From: Methanothermobacter sp.
Lineage (GTDB): Archaea > Methanobacteriota > Methanobacteria > Methanobacteriales > DSM-23052
Length of the DNA: 45,431 bases
Reading direction: 5' to 3'
Assembly: GCA_030055615.1 (NCBI GenBank)
Contig: JASFYN010000004.1
Coordinates: 77,782-123,212, forward strand
The translations under genes were made by a program, and so were the position numbers. The notes under the pieces are model-generated. The model saw only the letters and a program-made list of their open reading frames with translations, was not told the DNA's origin and made no database searches. Below are positions 27,371 through 36,938 of the stretch, one piece after another (position 1 is the first letter of the stretch; every line of letters begins with the position of its first letter).

Positions 27371-27394
27371 TGCGACATTTTCGAGATTGTAATA

Positions 27395-28015
27395 TCAAGC
27401 TTTTTCTTGGTTTTTAAGTTTTTTGTGAAGTGCTGCTTTGGTCTTGTGTAATAGTTTGTTTTTTGGGTCTATTTTGAGTGCTTTGTCGAAGTATTTTAGG
27501 GCTTTTTTGTATTTGCCGATTTTGGATAATGTTATTCCCTTGTAAGTTAATGTTTCAATGTTTTTTGGGTTTATTTCTAGGGCTTTGTTGTAGCATTCTA
27601 ATGCTTCATCATATTTGCCCAGCTCCTGAAGGGTTGTTCCTTTGTTGTTCCATGCTTCTATAAGTTCAGGGTTTATTTCTAGGGCTTTGTTGTAGCACTT
27701 TAGTGCCTTTTTGTATTTTTTAAGTTCTTTTAGTATTATTCCCTTGTTGTTCCATGCTTCTGCATATTCCGGATTTATTTTTAATGCTTTGTCATAATAT
27801 TTTAAAGCTTTTTGGTATTCTTTGTTTTTGGTGAAACAGAATCCTATGTTGAATAAATCTTTCTCAGTTTTTGATATGAGGAGCTTATAGACATTTATGG
27901 CTTTTTCATACTCTTCTTTTTCAATTAATCCCAACGCGATTTTTCCTAGAGAATATTCTATGAAAATGAAGACTACGCTTAATAGAAATATAAATATGAG
28001 TGCATTTAAATCCAA
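27395..28015 (-). CDS. membrane-anchored TPR protein 1
   Basis: I chose TTG 28015 because GGAGGAGGT lies just upstream and the preceding gene stops at 28017, two bases before. The 206-residue product has one N-terminal membrane helix ('LIFIFLLSVVFIFIEYSL') and then about five TPR units ('EAWNNKGIILKELKKYKKAL' type). TPR domains bind partner proteins. The near-zero spacing indicates translational coupling to the PMBR-PKD surface gene, so the two products probably work together at the membrane. TPR gene 2 has the same position behind a truncated copy of the surface gene but lacks the membrane helix. Confidence 0.88.
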   Translation of the reverse strand: MDLNALIFIFLLSVVFIFIEYSLGKIALGLIEKEEYEKAINVYKLLISKTEKDLFNIGFCFTKNKEYQKALKYYDKALKINPEYAEAWNNKGIILKELKKYKKALKCYNKALEINPELIEAWNNKGTTLQELGKYDEALECYNKALEINPKNIETLTYKGITLSKIGKYKKALKYFDKALKIDPKNKLLHKTKAALHKKLKNQEKA

Positions 28016-28016
28016 T

Positions 28017-30507
28017 TTAACCTCCTCCAGTTTCTTTTTCAAGAACAGCCTTCACAAATTCCTTAAAGCCACTCACCGCCCACGAACCAACCGTTATCCC
28101 TCCAGTAATAAGCTCAATACCATATTTCACAACACCCACGATATCCCCCCTCTTAAGAGAGTTATAGAACCTCACATATCTATCACGGAAAAACCCAAGG
28201 ATATTTCCTCTTTTTCCATCGGGTCCTATTAAACTATTTGGATCTAAATTATTCTGAAGCTCTTTTATCACATTATCCAAGACTTCATTAGGATCCGTTA
28301 TCTTCTTTAAAAGTAATTCAAAGTATGTAGCATCCTTACTCAACCATGCATACGCCATAGCAAGATGTATGCCAGCTGGTGTTAGTAGTAGTGTCATTAT
28401 TGCGGCGTCTTTGATGTATGGTAGCCATTCAGGATGCTCCATGATAATATATGCGGCCAGGGTAACAGCCAAACTCAAACCAAGGGTTTCTGGGGCTGAA
28501 AGCACACCCAGTTCAAGCACAGCAGCCTCGGCTGTTGAAACACCAGCAACACCAATAAATTTCCACCAACCACTCCCATTCAAAATTTCATTCCCAAGTT
28601 TTTTGGCTAGTTCTGTTTGTTGGTGGTAGTAGCAGTATGCTCCCATAAGATTGTAGATTATGTCTCTGACTATTCCTGTTTTATGGTCTATTATGATGTA
28701 TCTTCCTTGGTTGTCAGTGATTAGAGTATAATTTTCGGTTTCGAGGATGTCTAGTGGCTCTCCATTGAGTAGTTTCTGGCCTATTCCTGTTATTGGGGCG
28801 GTTGTGGGGTCTGATCCTGGGAATAGGGCTTCCATAACATAGTATTCTATTGGGTTTATTGTGGATGTCCTTGCGTAGTTGAATGCTTTCAGGTTTTGTG
28901 TTGTTCCGTTGGCTTTCACTCCCATGTTGTGGTTGCATTCCAGGCTTATCCATGTCGCTGGGCTGTGGTCTCCTGCTGAGACCATCGCTGGCTTGGTTCT
29001 TGTCCATGTTGTGTTGTATTTTGCGGCTGCTTGGTCTGCGATGAGATCGTGGAGGTATATTGTTTCGAGGCCTGCGAGGAATAGTCCGTAGGCTGCTTTT
29101 AATGGTCCTGGAGGGTATTCTTTGTTTAGCCAGTATTGTAGTGTCTGGTTTGTTATTTTTTTGGTGGCTATGGTGTAGGTTATAATGGCGTCATAGTTGC
29201 TGGCTTCCCAGGTTAGGGTGTCATTTATTATTATGTTGGGTGCTGTTTCTCCTGGGGGGTGTATGTAGTAGCCGTTTGTGTAGAGTAGTAGGAGCGTCCT
29301 TGTTGATCGGTTCCCTGGGAATGTTATGTTGGCTATTGTGACACTTTCTTCGCCAGGATATTCTATGTTGACTTGGAGGATGTCTATGCATCTTCCATGG
29401 TTTGTTAGGATGAAGTTCTTTTCTTGTCCTGTTAGGTTGAAGTTGTTGAGGTATTCATTTATTGTTTCGAATTCGTCGAGTCCGAGTTTTGTGCAGATTT
29501 CTATGAGTCTGTTCAGTCCTGCGGTGGCGGTCCAGACAATTTCTCTTTGACTTTGCCTGTTCACTTGATAGAATGGGTTGGTTAGCTCTGCCAGTTTATA
29601 TGCTACACCATCCTCCACAAGGAATACTGTCTCATTGAATGGGCCTGTAGCCATGGCCCCTATACTAATCCATTTGGCTGTATTGTTAAGAGGAATTTTA
29701 AAGGTTAAGTTTAAAGTTTGTCCCAAAAACGTTACTGCTGTTGAATTAACATGAATTGTCGCAAGCATAACCTCCAACATCATCGTCCTAGTGGATGTGA
29801 CACCATAACCCCGGACGGTAAGGTTTACGGTGTATGTTCCTGCTTTGTAGGTGTGTGTCGGGTTTTTTTTCAGTGCTTGTTGTGTTGTCTCCAAAGTCCC
29901 ATTGCAATGACTGGATAGAACCTGTGCTCTTATCCATGAAATAGGTGGTGTAACCTTCGATTTTGTAGGTGTAGTCGGCCCGTGGCCTTGTGATGGTTCC
30001 TCCCTTTTTTGTTATTTGCTGTATTGTGATGTGGTCTGGTAGTTTGCCTGTGCTGTTGTAGAAGTTTATTATCCTTGCATAGGCATAGATCAGGCTTTCG
30101 TAGCGCACTTGTCCAATGGCTGTGTTGGCATAATTCGGCGACCTGCCATTGGATTCCATGAAGTTTTTGATGTTCTGGGCCGCCTGCAAATATCCGCTTT
30201 TGTATAGTGTTCCTGTTGCCACCCCACTCGGATTAGTAGGCGGATTATAATCAGGTAATGAAATACCGGTCCGTTTGCCCTGATTAAGGTTCAGGACAGT
30301 GGAGGACGCCACATACAAATAATTGTCTGATGTTATATTCTTCCCATTAACCACAACCACTGATGGTATACGGTTCTGCGATGCTGTATAATTCCCTATC
30401 ATCTTAGAAGTGTCACAAACCTCATCATAAGATAAACTCACAGCAAAAGAACCACCCACAAAATAAAAACACAAGAAAACTGCTACAAGGAACAAGAAAC
30501 TCCTCAT
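28017..30507 (-). pseudogene. secreted PMBR-PKD surface protein, split by one-base slip in A8
   Basis: ATG 30507 follows GGTGGTGGTGT. The protein, about 830 residues if joined, has a signal peptide (ending 'GGSFA'), two pseudomurein-binding-like repeats ('NRIPSVVVVNGKNITSDNYLY' type near 43-63 and 'FYNSTGKLPDHITI' near 150), a PKD domain ('LQWDFGDNTT', then 'PTHTYKAGTYTVNLTV'), a long unrecognised extracellular part, and C-terminal hydrophobic helices. The frame breaks inside the PKD domain at a run of eight As (29863-29870 on the complement); seven As would restore it. No other lesion is seen, so this may be slippage, a phase switch or a sequencing error. Such proteins bind the pseudomurein wall. 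Confidence 0.8.
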
Positions 30508-30528
30508 ACACCACCACCAATAATATGA

Positions 30529-30564
30529 TAATACAAAATCGTATAAAAAGATTACTATCAGGTG
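30529..30564 (-). promoter_or_regulatory. promoter element shared with 24946-24981 (copy 2)
   Basis: It is identical to copy 1 at 34 of 36 positions, with the TATA-like 'tttttatacga' on the minus strand about 38 bases upstream of ATG 30507. It drives the longest member of the surface family. Confidence 0.7.
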
Positions 30565-30964
30565 GGGATCGAAGAACATAAATGGGGGAGAGTGCACCCT
30601 CCAGGATTTAACCAAGCAATACCCTACAGTTGCTCCATTTTGCAAATATTGCCTGAAATTTTTCCAGGAAACCTTCTCCATTCTTTCACGTCCGGAAAAC
30701 TGTCAATTGCAAATGGAAGTTTCACATTTCCCAAGCACACTACAAAGAACTAAATCTACCCCTCACCGAAACCTCCAAATTACAATTGTTCGTTATAGGG
30801 CGGAATAACGAAGAAAACCCTCCCAAAACCTTGATCTGACATCCCCCCAAGTAAACTTAATAAAAAAAATCATAAACCATAAAAACAAAAAAAACTTATA
30901 AAAAAGGGGAGAATAAAAAACAAAATTAACTAAAAAGATTTTAGAGTTCTGGAGGAATATTTCA
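30565..30964. other. intergenic region between surface array and glycan cluster
   Basis: About 400 bases. On the minus strand 30620-30760 is coding-like ('LPFAIDSFPDVKEWRRFPGKI') and ends at a TAG; it may be the tail of a lost gene I cannot name. The plus-strand promoter of the glycan cluster lies at its right end (TATA 'cttataaaaaa' at 30895-30905, about 65 bases before ATG 30965). Confidence 0.45.
30895..30905 (+). promoter_or_regulatory. TATA box of glycan cluster
   Basis: 'cttataaaaaa' lies at the head of the first gene of the plus-strand series. The mRNA would start near 30922. Confidence 0.5.
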
Positions 30965-31651
30965 ATGCTAATTTCTGTAGTGATACCAGCCCTTAACGAA
31001 GAAGGCCTTGTAGGAAAAACCATAAAATCAATCCCCACAGACAAACTCAAACAAGAAGGATTCAAAGTAGAAGTAATTGTAGTTGATAATGCATCAGAAG
31101 ACAATACAGGCAAAGAAGCAGCCGAAGCCGGTGCAAAGGTCGTAAGAGAAGAAAAAAGAGGTTATGGTAATGCTTATCAGCGAGGATTCAAGGAGGCCAA
31201 GGGTGACATCATAATCATGGGAGATGCTGACTTCACATACCCCATGGAAATGATACCAAAATTCATAGAAGAAATACTCAAAGGATATGATTTCGTAATA
31301 GGAGACCGTCTAAATGGCATGATGGAAGATGGTGCAATGCCAGCCCTCCACAAATACATAGGAAACCCCATACTATCAAAAATACTAAACATCCTCTTCA
31401 ACAATAATATAAGAGACACGCATTGTGGGATGAGGGCCATTACAAGAGAGGCCCTTGAAAAGTTAGATCTGAAGGCGCCTGGAATGGAATTCGCCATAGA
31501 AATGGTCATAGAAGCCACCGAAAAAAACCTAAAAATCAAACAAATACCCATACCATACAGAAAACGAGAAGGAGAAGCCAAACTACACTCATTCAAAGAC
31601 GGATGGAGACACATAAAATACATGCTAAAAAGGAAATTCGCCACTATATAA
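30965..31651 (+). CDS. GT2 glycosyltransferase, dolichyl-phosphate-sugar synthase-like
   Basis: This 228-residue GT-A enzyme has '[10 protein letters not shown]' at the start, '[10 protein letters not shown]' as the nucleotide loop, and 'GDADFTYP' as the D-x-D metal site. Its length and the '[14 protein letters not shown]' segment place it with dolichol-phosphate mannose/glucose synthases without C-terminal membrane helices. It probably loads a sugar on the polyprenyl phosphate carrier for surface glycan or N-glycan assembly. It is first in the plus-strand cluster and is followed after ten bases by a second GT2. Confidence 0.9.
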   Translation: MLISVVIPALNEEGLVGKTIKSIPTDKLKQEGFKVEVIVVDNASEDNTGKEAAEAGAKVVREEKRGYGNAYQRGFKEAKGDIIIMGDADFTYPMEMIPKFIEEILKGYDFVIGDRLNGMMEDGAMPALHKYIGNPILSKILNILFNNNIRDTHCGMRAITREALEKLDLKAPGMEFAIEMVIEATEKNLKIKQIPIPYRKREGEAKLHSFKDGWRHIKYMLKRKFATI

Positions 31652-31661
31652 GGTGTTATAA

Positions 31662-32630
31662 ATGCTCCCACGCGTCTCAGTAGTAATACCAATGAGGAAC
31701 GAAGCTAAGATCCTTAAAAAGTGCCTCCAAGCCATGGAAAAGCTAGATTACCCAGATAACCTATTAGAGATAGTTATAGTTAATGATGGATCAACAGACA
31801 ACACCAGAGAACTTATACTCGAGACAAATTGGTCATTCAATTATCAGTACATTGAAACAGAAGGCGTTGGAGTTTCAAAGGCCAGGGATATCGGCTTTAA
31901 AAAGGCCAATGGTGATTTCATAGCCTTCACGGATGCAGATTGCATAGTAAAAGAAGATTGGATAAAAAGACTCCTCGAACCATTCGATGATGGCGTTGCT
32001 GCTGTTGGAGGGCCTAATGTTACACCAGAGGACGATAAACCATTCGCAAAATGTGTTGGATTAGCATTATCATTCTTGAGCAAACCAGGTGCAAGATACG
32101 CTTATGAAGGCAAGAAAGTACATGAGATCCACCATAACCCCACCTGTAATGTAATGTACCGTAAAAGCGTCCTCGAAGAGGTTGGAGGTTTCAATCACAA
32201 CTTAGTGACAACGGATGATGAAGAACTAGATTATAGGATAAGAAAAAAGGGCTACAAGATAATTTATACGCCATTTGCACGAGTCAAACATTATAGAAGA
32301 CCCAACTGGAAAAAATATGCAAAGATGGCATACTATTATGGACTTGGCAGGATGCAATCAACCAAAATACACCCTAGGATGGCCCGCTGGTTCCACTTCG
32401 CACCCCCACTATATATGATATTACTTATAATATTATTGATACTTTCAATTTATAGCCAATTCTTCTTTTATATATTCCTCACAATATTAGTATTCAATGT
32501 GGTGGGAGTGCTCGTTGTGGCATTATTGTATACACATAGTTCAGAGTGTCGAACTTTAACCTTTTTCTCTCTTGTTAATCTTTGGATTTTCTTGTATGGA
32601 GCTGGGATGATAAGAGGTGCTTTCAAATGA
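31662..32630 (+). CDS. GT2 glycosyltransferase with C-terminal membrane helices
   Basis: This 322-residue protein has 'VVIPMRNEAK', 'VNDGSTDNT', the metal site 'TDADC' and an acceptor region 'TTDDEELDYRIRKKGYKI'. Two to three hydrophobic helices (about 248-315) anchor the C terminus. Such enzymes extend lipid-linked glycans at the inner membrane face. The stop overlaps the start of the radical SAM gene (ATGA), so the two are translationally coupled. Confidence 0.9.
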   Translation: MLPRVSVVIPMRNEAKILKKCLQAMEKLDYPDNLLEIVIVNDGSTDNTRELILETNWSFNYQYIETEGVGVSKARDIGFKKANGDFIAFTDADCIVKEDWIKRLLEPFDDGVAAVGGPNVTPEDDKPFAKCVGLALSFLSKPGARYAYEGKKVHEIHHNPTCNVMYRKSVLEEVGGFNHNLVTTDDEELDYRIRKKGYKIIYTPFARVKHYRRPNWKKYAKMAYYYGLGRMQSTKIHPRMARWFHFAPPLYMILLIILLILSIYSQFFFYIFLTILVFNVVGVLVVALLYTHSSECRTLTFFSLVNLWIFLYGAGMIRGAFK

Positions 32631-34075
32631 AAATTTACCTCCTGAATCCTCCTTATATGCCTCATTTTGGGCGTGGAATGAGATGGCAAGACACCGGACG
32701 GGGTGGAACACTCTACTATCCAATATGGTTATCATATGCCGCAGCCCTCCTTGATAAATATCACAAAATCAAACTTGTAGACGCACCCGCATGGAACTGG
32801 GACAAAAAAGATGTCCTAAAAGATATAGAAAAATTCCAACCAGAACTGATAATAATAGATAGTAGTTTTCCTAGCCTCAACAACGACATCAAAGTTGCAG
32901 AATACATAAAACAAAACTATAATTGTAAGAACATATTGGTAGGACCTCCAGGATCCCAATTCCCGGAAAAAATACTCCAAAGTTTTGGTGTAGATATCGT
33001 TACAAGATACGAATACGATTTCACTCTTAAGGAGCTTGCAGAAAAACTAAAATCTTCAAATGATATCTCCCTCGTAAAGGGAATATCCTACAAAGAAAAT
33101 GGTAGGATCATCCATAACCCAGACAGGGAACTTTCCACATCGGAAGACCTTGACAAGATACCATTCGTCACAAAAATATACAAGAAATTCCTCAACATCA
33201 AAGACTATTTCCTCGGAAGCTCATTATACCCAGAAGTCCAAATATTCACCGGACGCGGCTGCCCATTCCAATGCACATTCTGTTCATGGCCCCAGACACT
33301 CATGGGGAGAAAATATCGTGTAAGAAGCATAGAAAATGTCCTAGACGAACTTGAATGGATTGAAAAAAACTTGCCACAAGTAAAGGAAGTTTTCTTTGAG
33401 GATGATACCTTCACCATAAACAAAAAGAGGGTCTTGAGATTCTGCCAAGAATACAAAGAAAGAGACCTCAAGATAACATGGGCATGCAATGCAAGAGTCG
33501 GACTAGATTACGAAACAATGAAAGAGATGAAAAAAGCAAACTGCCGACTCCTCATCGTAGGCTTTGAATCAGGAAATAATAACATCTTGAAAAATATCAG
33601 AAAAGGTATTACAGTAGAGGATATACGAAAATTTTCAAAGGATGCTAAAAAGGCTGATCTGCTCGTACATGGAGATTTCATTATTGGCTTGCCTGGTGAA
33701 ACCCGAGAAACAATCAAAAACACAAGAAAGCTTATATGGGAGATAAAACCCGACATACTACAGGTTTCCGTTGCTTCACCATTTCCTGGCACAGAATTTT
33801 ATGAGTGGTGTCATAAGAACGGTTATCTCGTAACTAGCGACCCCAATGAGTACCTTGACGAACAAGGACACCAAAAATCCATAATAAGATACCCAGAACT
33901 TACAGAAGACGAAATAACAGAGGAAGTCAACAAGATATTAAAAGATTATTACCTTTCACCTTCCTATTTTAGGATTGCATTGCGCCAAGTACTGCGAAAA
34001 AATGGAATCCACGAACTCCAAAGATTAATATATTCGGCTAGAATGTTTTTAAAGTATCTTGGAGGATCAGCATAA
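32627..34075 (+). CDS. B12-binding radical SAM protein (HpnJ-like)
   Basis: This 482-residue protein has an N-terminal cobalamin-binding-like domain ('NPPYMPHFGRGM', 'YYPIWLSYAAALL') and a radical SAM barrel with the cluster motif C212-x3-C216-x2-C219 ('GCPFQCTFC'). The N-terminal pattern ('YP.WL.Y.A.LL', 'LVDAPA') resembles HpnJ, which works on hopanoid ribose side chains. Class B radical SAM enzymes often methylate unreactive carbons or rearrange rings. In a glycan cluster it may modify a sugar or a lipid carrier; the substrate is unknown. ATG 32627 is chosen because it overlaps the upstream stop; an upstream in-frame start would lie inside the GT2 gene. Confidence 0.88.
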   Translation: MKIYLLNPPYMPHFGRGMRWQDTGRGGTLYYPIWLSYAAALLDKYHKIKLVDAPAWNWDKKDVLKDIEKFQPELIIIDSSFPSLNNDIKVAEYIKQNYNCKNILVGPPGSQFPEKILQSFGVDIVTRYEYDFTLKELAEKLKSSNDISLVKGISYKENGRIIHNPDRELSTSEDLDKIPFVTKIYKKFLNIKDYFLGSSLYPEVQIFTGRGCPFQCTFCSWPQTLMGRKYRVRSIENVLDELEWIEKNLPQVKEVFFEDDTFTINKKRVLRFCQEYKERDLKITWACNARVGLDYETMKEMKKANCRLLIVGFESGNNNILKNIRKGITVEDIRKFSKDAKKADLLVHGDFIIGLPGETRETIKNTRKLIWEIKPDILQVSVASPFPGTEFYEWCHKNGYLVTSDPNEYLDEQGHQKSIIRYPELTEDEITEEVNKILKDYYLSPSYFRIALRQVLRKNGIHELQRLIYSARMFLKYLGGSA

Positions 34076-34162
34076 AATATTACTACTTTAAAGAAAAGTG
34101 GTATGAGATACTTTTTACTGAAAAAATATACAAATGCTCAAGAGAGTTTGTGAGGCCTTAAA

Positions 34163-35350
34163 GTGAAAATAAATTATTTTATAACTCATTTCCCTTATAA
34201 GAATCATTTGGCTGATGAAACTTATTTTGCCCGTTACAAGCATGGAGGAGCTGAACTGGCAGCTTATTATCTAGCTTTAAAGATGGCAGAACATAATAAT
34301 ATCAATATATTCACGACTTCAATTAATTCCAAGGACTTTTTTGAAGAGTATAAAGGAATTCAAATACATCGTTATGGTACAAATTTTACAATAGAAAAAG
34401 GGAATATTTCATTTGGATTGTTCAGAAAACCCCTGAATTATGACGCAGATATAGTCCATGCACATTTCAGCACCCCTCCAGCCGAAATAGCTGCATTATT
34501 ATATGCAAAGAAGAAAAAAATACCGTTTGTATTAACATATCATGGGGATTGGCAGGAAAGTTTTGGTAGTATCACTAGAAGAATACCATTGTATTTTTAT
34601 AATAAATTTTTAATCCGAAGAGTTCTAGATTCAACAGATCTCGTTATTGTACCTTCCAAATATTACATTAATGAATCAAGATTTCTCGGAAAATACAAAG
34701 ATAAAATAACAGTAATCCCAAATGGCATAAATATAGAAGATTTTGAGATTCCCTTGGAAAAGGAAGAATGTAGACAAAAACTTGGTTTAACACGTGATAG
34801 GAATATCATTTTATTTTTAGGAAATCTGATCCAATATAAAGGGCCCGACATTCTAATAAAAGCGATGAAATTAATAGTAGAGAAAATCCCAAACACGGAA
34901 TTAATATTAGTGGGAAGTGGACCTATGGAAAGGGAGCTTAAAAGATTATCAAAAAATCTAAATATTGAAGAGCATATAATGTTCGCTGGATTTGTTGGTG
35001 ATTCTTTTAAAAAGGCATTATATTATAAAGCTGCTGACATTTTTTGCCTACCTTCAACCATGAGCACGGAATCATTTGGTATTGTAAATCTAGAAGCGAT
35101 GACTTGTGGTTTACCAATTATAGCTTCAAAAATTGGTGGAATTCCAGATGTTATCAAAAATGGGAAAACAGGTTTATTGGTACCTCCAAAAAATCCAGAT
35201 GCATTATCAGATGCCATCATAAGATTATTAGAGGATACTGAACTTGCAAGGAAAATGGGTTACAATGGGAAGAAAATGGTTGAAAAAAATTATACATGGG
35301 ATAAAGTTGCTAAAATAACTGAAAGAGTTTATGAAGAAGTTGTTTCATAA
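34163..35350 (+). CDS. GT4 glycosyltransferase
   Basis: This 395-residue GT-B enzyme starts with GTG after GAGGCC. The N-terminal half shows 'KHGGAELAAYYLA' and 'VHAHFSTPP'. The C-terminal half has the donor-binding E-x7-E motif 'ESFGIVNLE' and 'GLPIIASKIGGIPDVI', typical of family GT4 retaining transferases. It probably adds a hexose during surface glycan assembly. The gap of 87 bases from the radical SAM gene contains A/T runs and may hold a weak internal promoter. Confidence 0.92.
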   Translation: MKINYFITHFPYKNHLADETYFARYKHGGAELAAYYLALKMAEHNNINIFTTSINSKDFFEEYKGIQIHRYGTNFTIEKGNISFGLFRKPLNYDADIVHAHFSTPPAEIAALLYAKKKKIPFVLTYHGDWQESFGSITRRIPLYFYNKFLIRRVLDSTDLVIVPSKYYINESRFLGKYKDKITVIPNGINIEDFEIPLEKEECRQKLGLTRDRNIILFLGNLIQYKGPDILIKAMKLIVEKIPNTELILVGSGPMERELKRLSKNLNIEEHIMFAGFVGDSFKKALYYKAADIFCLPSTMSTESFGIVNLEAMTCGLPIIASKIGGIPDVIKNGKTGLLVPPKNPDALSDAIIRLLEDTELARKMGYNGKKMVEKNYTWDKVAKITERVYEEVVS

Positions 35351-35735
35351 ATTGCTTAATTGTCGGCTTAGTGTGAATAAATGGGGCTATAGGGAAAATG
35401 GCATTACCTCTATATGTTTATTTTTAAACTTAATCAGGATATTCTGGTTTAAAGACTTTAAACTTTTTTGTTAATTTTAATGTTATAAGCAGATTATTGA
35501 TCTAAAATTCATAATTTCCATGATCACTAATTTTTTAGATGAATAGGTGTTCAAATTCATAATAAAAAGAAGATTTATAGGACCAGATATATTATTTAAA
35601 AGAAAAAAAGAGAGTTGTTGAAAATGCATTTAATATAAAAAAAATCAGAGATTTCAGGAGCCTAAATAATTATCTACAATAAAGAGTATAGCTTTAAAAA
35701 AGAAGTAAACTTTTCATATTAGAAGGAGGCTAAAA
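35351..35735. other. AT-rich intergenic stretch with internal promoter
   Basis: About 385 very AT-rich bases split the glycan cluster. A TATA-like 'taatataaaaaa' lies near 35628-35640 and a GGAGG site just before ATG 35736, so the next gene probably has its own promoter. No gene or repeat is seen. Confidence 0.5.
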
Positions 35736-36935
35736 ATGAAAATATGTTTTATTTCAACTCTTTATCCCCCAGCCATAATCGGAGGCGCGGAAATTGTAGC
35801 ACAAAAGACTGCAGACAATTTATCGAAGAAAGGACATCAAGTTAGCATAATAACGACTAGCAAAAATAGAAAAATTCGCAAAGAAATTATTAATAATATT
35901 AAAATATACAGATTGCCTTTAAACATTTATTCAATTACCGAGTTTCGTAAACAACATATCATAAAAAGGGCATTATGGCACCTAATAGAATTATTTAATG
36001 TAAGTGCTTACATAAAAATAAAAAGAATATTAGAAAAAGAAGCACCTGATTTGGTTCATATACACGATTACAAGGGTTTATCTGTACTATCTTTTAAAGC
36101 CGTGAAAGACCTTAACCTACCTTTGATTTTCACTGCACATGACTACACACCTATATGTATAAGGAGCAACCTCTTAAATGGAAAAGGCCAAATATGCAAA
36201 AATAAAAAATTACCTTGCAAAATATATAGTAGAGTTCGCAAATTTATTATAGATCACAAACCAGATGTGATTATTGCACCATCTAAATTCGTGCTCGAAA
36301 AGCTCGAATCTGAAGGCTTATTCAAAAATTCCAGGAAAATAGTGATCCCCAACCCAACAGAACCAAAAAATGAAAACAGCGAAAAAACATATGACATAAT
36401 CGATATATTATTTGTGGGATCGCTTTCTAAACATAAAGGCCCAGATATCCTTATCCAAAGTTTCAAAAAAGTTAAAGGGGATAATTTAAGACTCCATATT
36501 GTAGGAACGGGCCCGTGCCTTGATAAATTGAAAAAGCTTGCAGGAAAAGATAAGAGGATAATATTTCATGGATTTCTGCGTGGTGAGAAACTTATGGACA
36601 TGTATAAGATGGCGAATGTTACGGTTGTACCCTCAATATGGTATGATAATTCCCCCATGGTAATCTATGAGAGTTTCATGTGTTCGACGCCAGTGATTGC
36701 AAGCAGAATCGGTGGAATACCAGAACTTGTAAAAGATGGTTATAATGGTTTCTTATTTGAACCTGGTAGTGTGGATGAACTCACTAAGATATTGAATGAA
36801 ATTTCAGAAAATCCGATGATCCTCAAAAAATTAGAAAAGAATGCACATAAATCAAGCAAGAAATATGATATAAAAAGGCATATAAATAGTTTGGAGAAAA
36901 TCTATACGGGCCTAATAGAAGAAAGGAGAGGGTGA
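35736..36935 (+). CDS. GT4 glycosyltransferase
   Basis: This 399-residue GT-B enzyme follows GGAGG. It has 'YPPAIIGGAEIVAQK' at the start, a mid-part 'VGSLSKHKGPDIL' and the donor site 'NSPMVIYESFMCSTPVIASRIGGIPELV'-type segment (residues about 305-332). A cysteine-rich patch in the acceptor half ('ICIRSNLL..ICKNKKLPC') is often seen in GT4 enzymes of this kind and may bind zinc. The next gene starts three bases after its stop. Confidence 0.92.
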   Translation: MKICFISTLYPPAIIGGAEIVAQKTADNLSKKGHQVSIITTSKNRKIRKEIINNIKIYRLPLNIYSITEFRKQHIIKRALWHLIELFNVSAYIKIKRILEKEAPDLVHIHDYKGLSVLSFKAVKDLNLPLIFTAHDYTPICIRSNLLNGKGQICKNKKLPCKIYSRVRKFIIDHKPDVIIAPSKFVLEKLESEGLFKNSRKIVIPNPTEPKNENSEKTYDIIDILFVGSLSKHKGPDILIQSFKKVKGDNLRLHIVGTGPCLDKLKKLAGKDKRIIFHGFLRGEKLMDMYKMANVTVVPSIWYDNSPMVIYESFMCSTPVIASRIGGIPELVKDGYNGFLFEPGSVDELTKILNEISENPMILKKLEKNAHKSSKKYDIKRHINSLEKIYTGLIEERRG

Positions 36936-36938
36936 AAT

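Noticed and set aside
26274-28015. Regularly spaced repeats that might look like a CRISPR array
   Set aside because: The periodicity is 102 bp with in-frame TPR coding; there are no short palindromic repeats with unique spacers.
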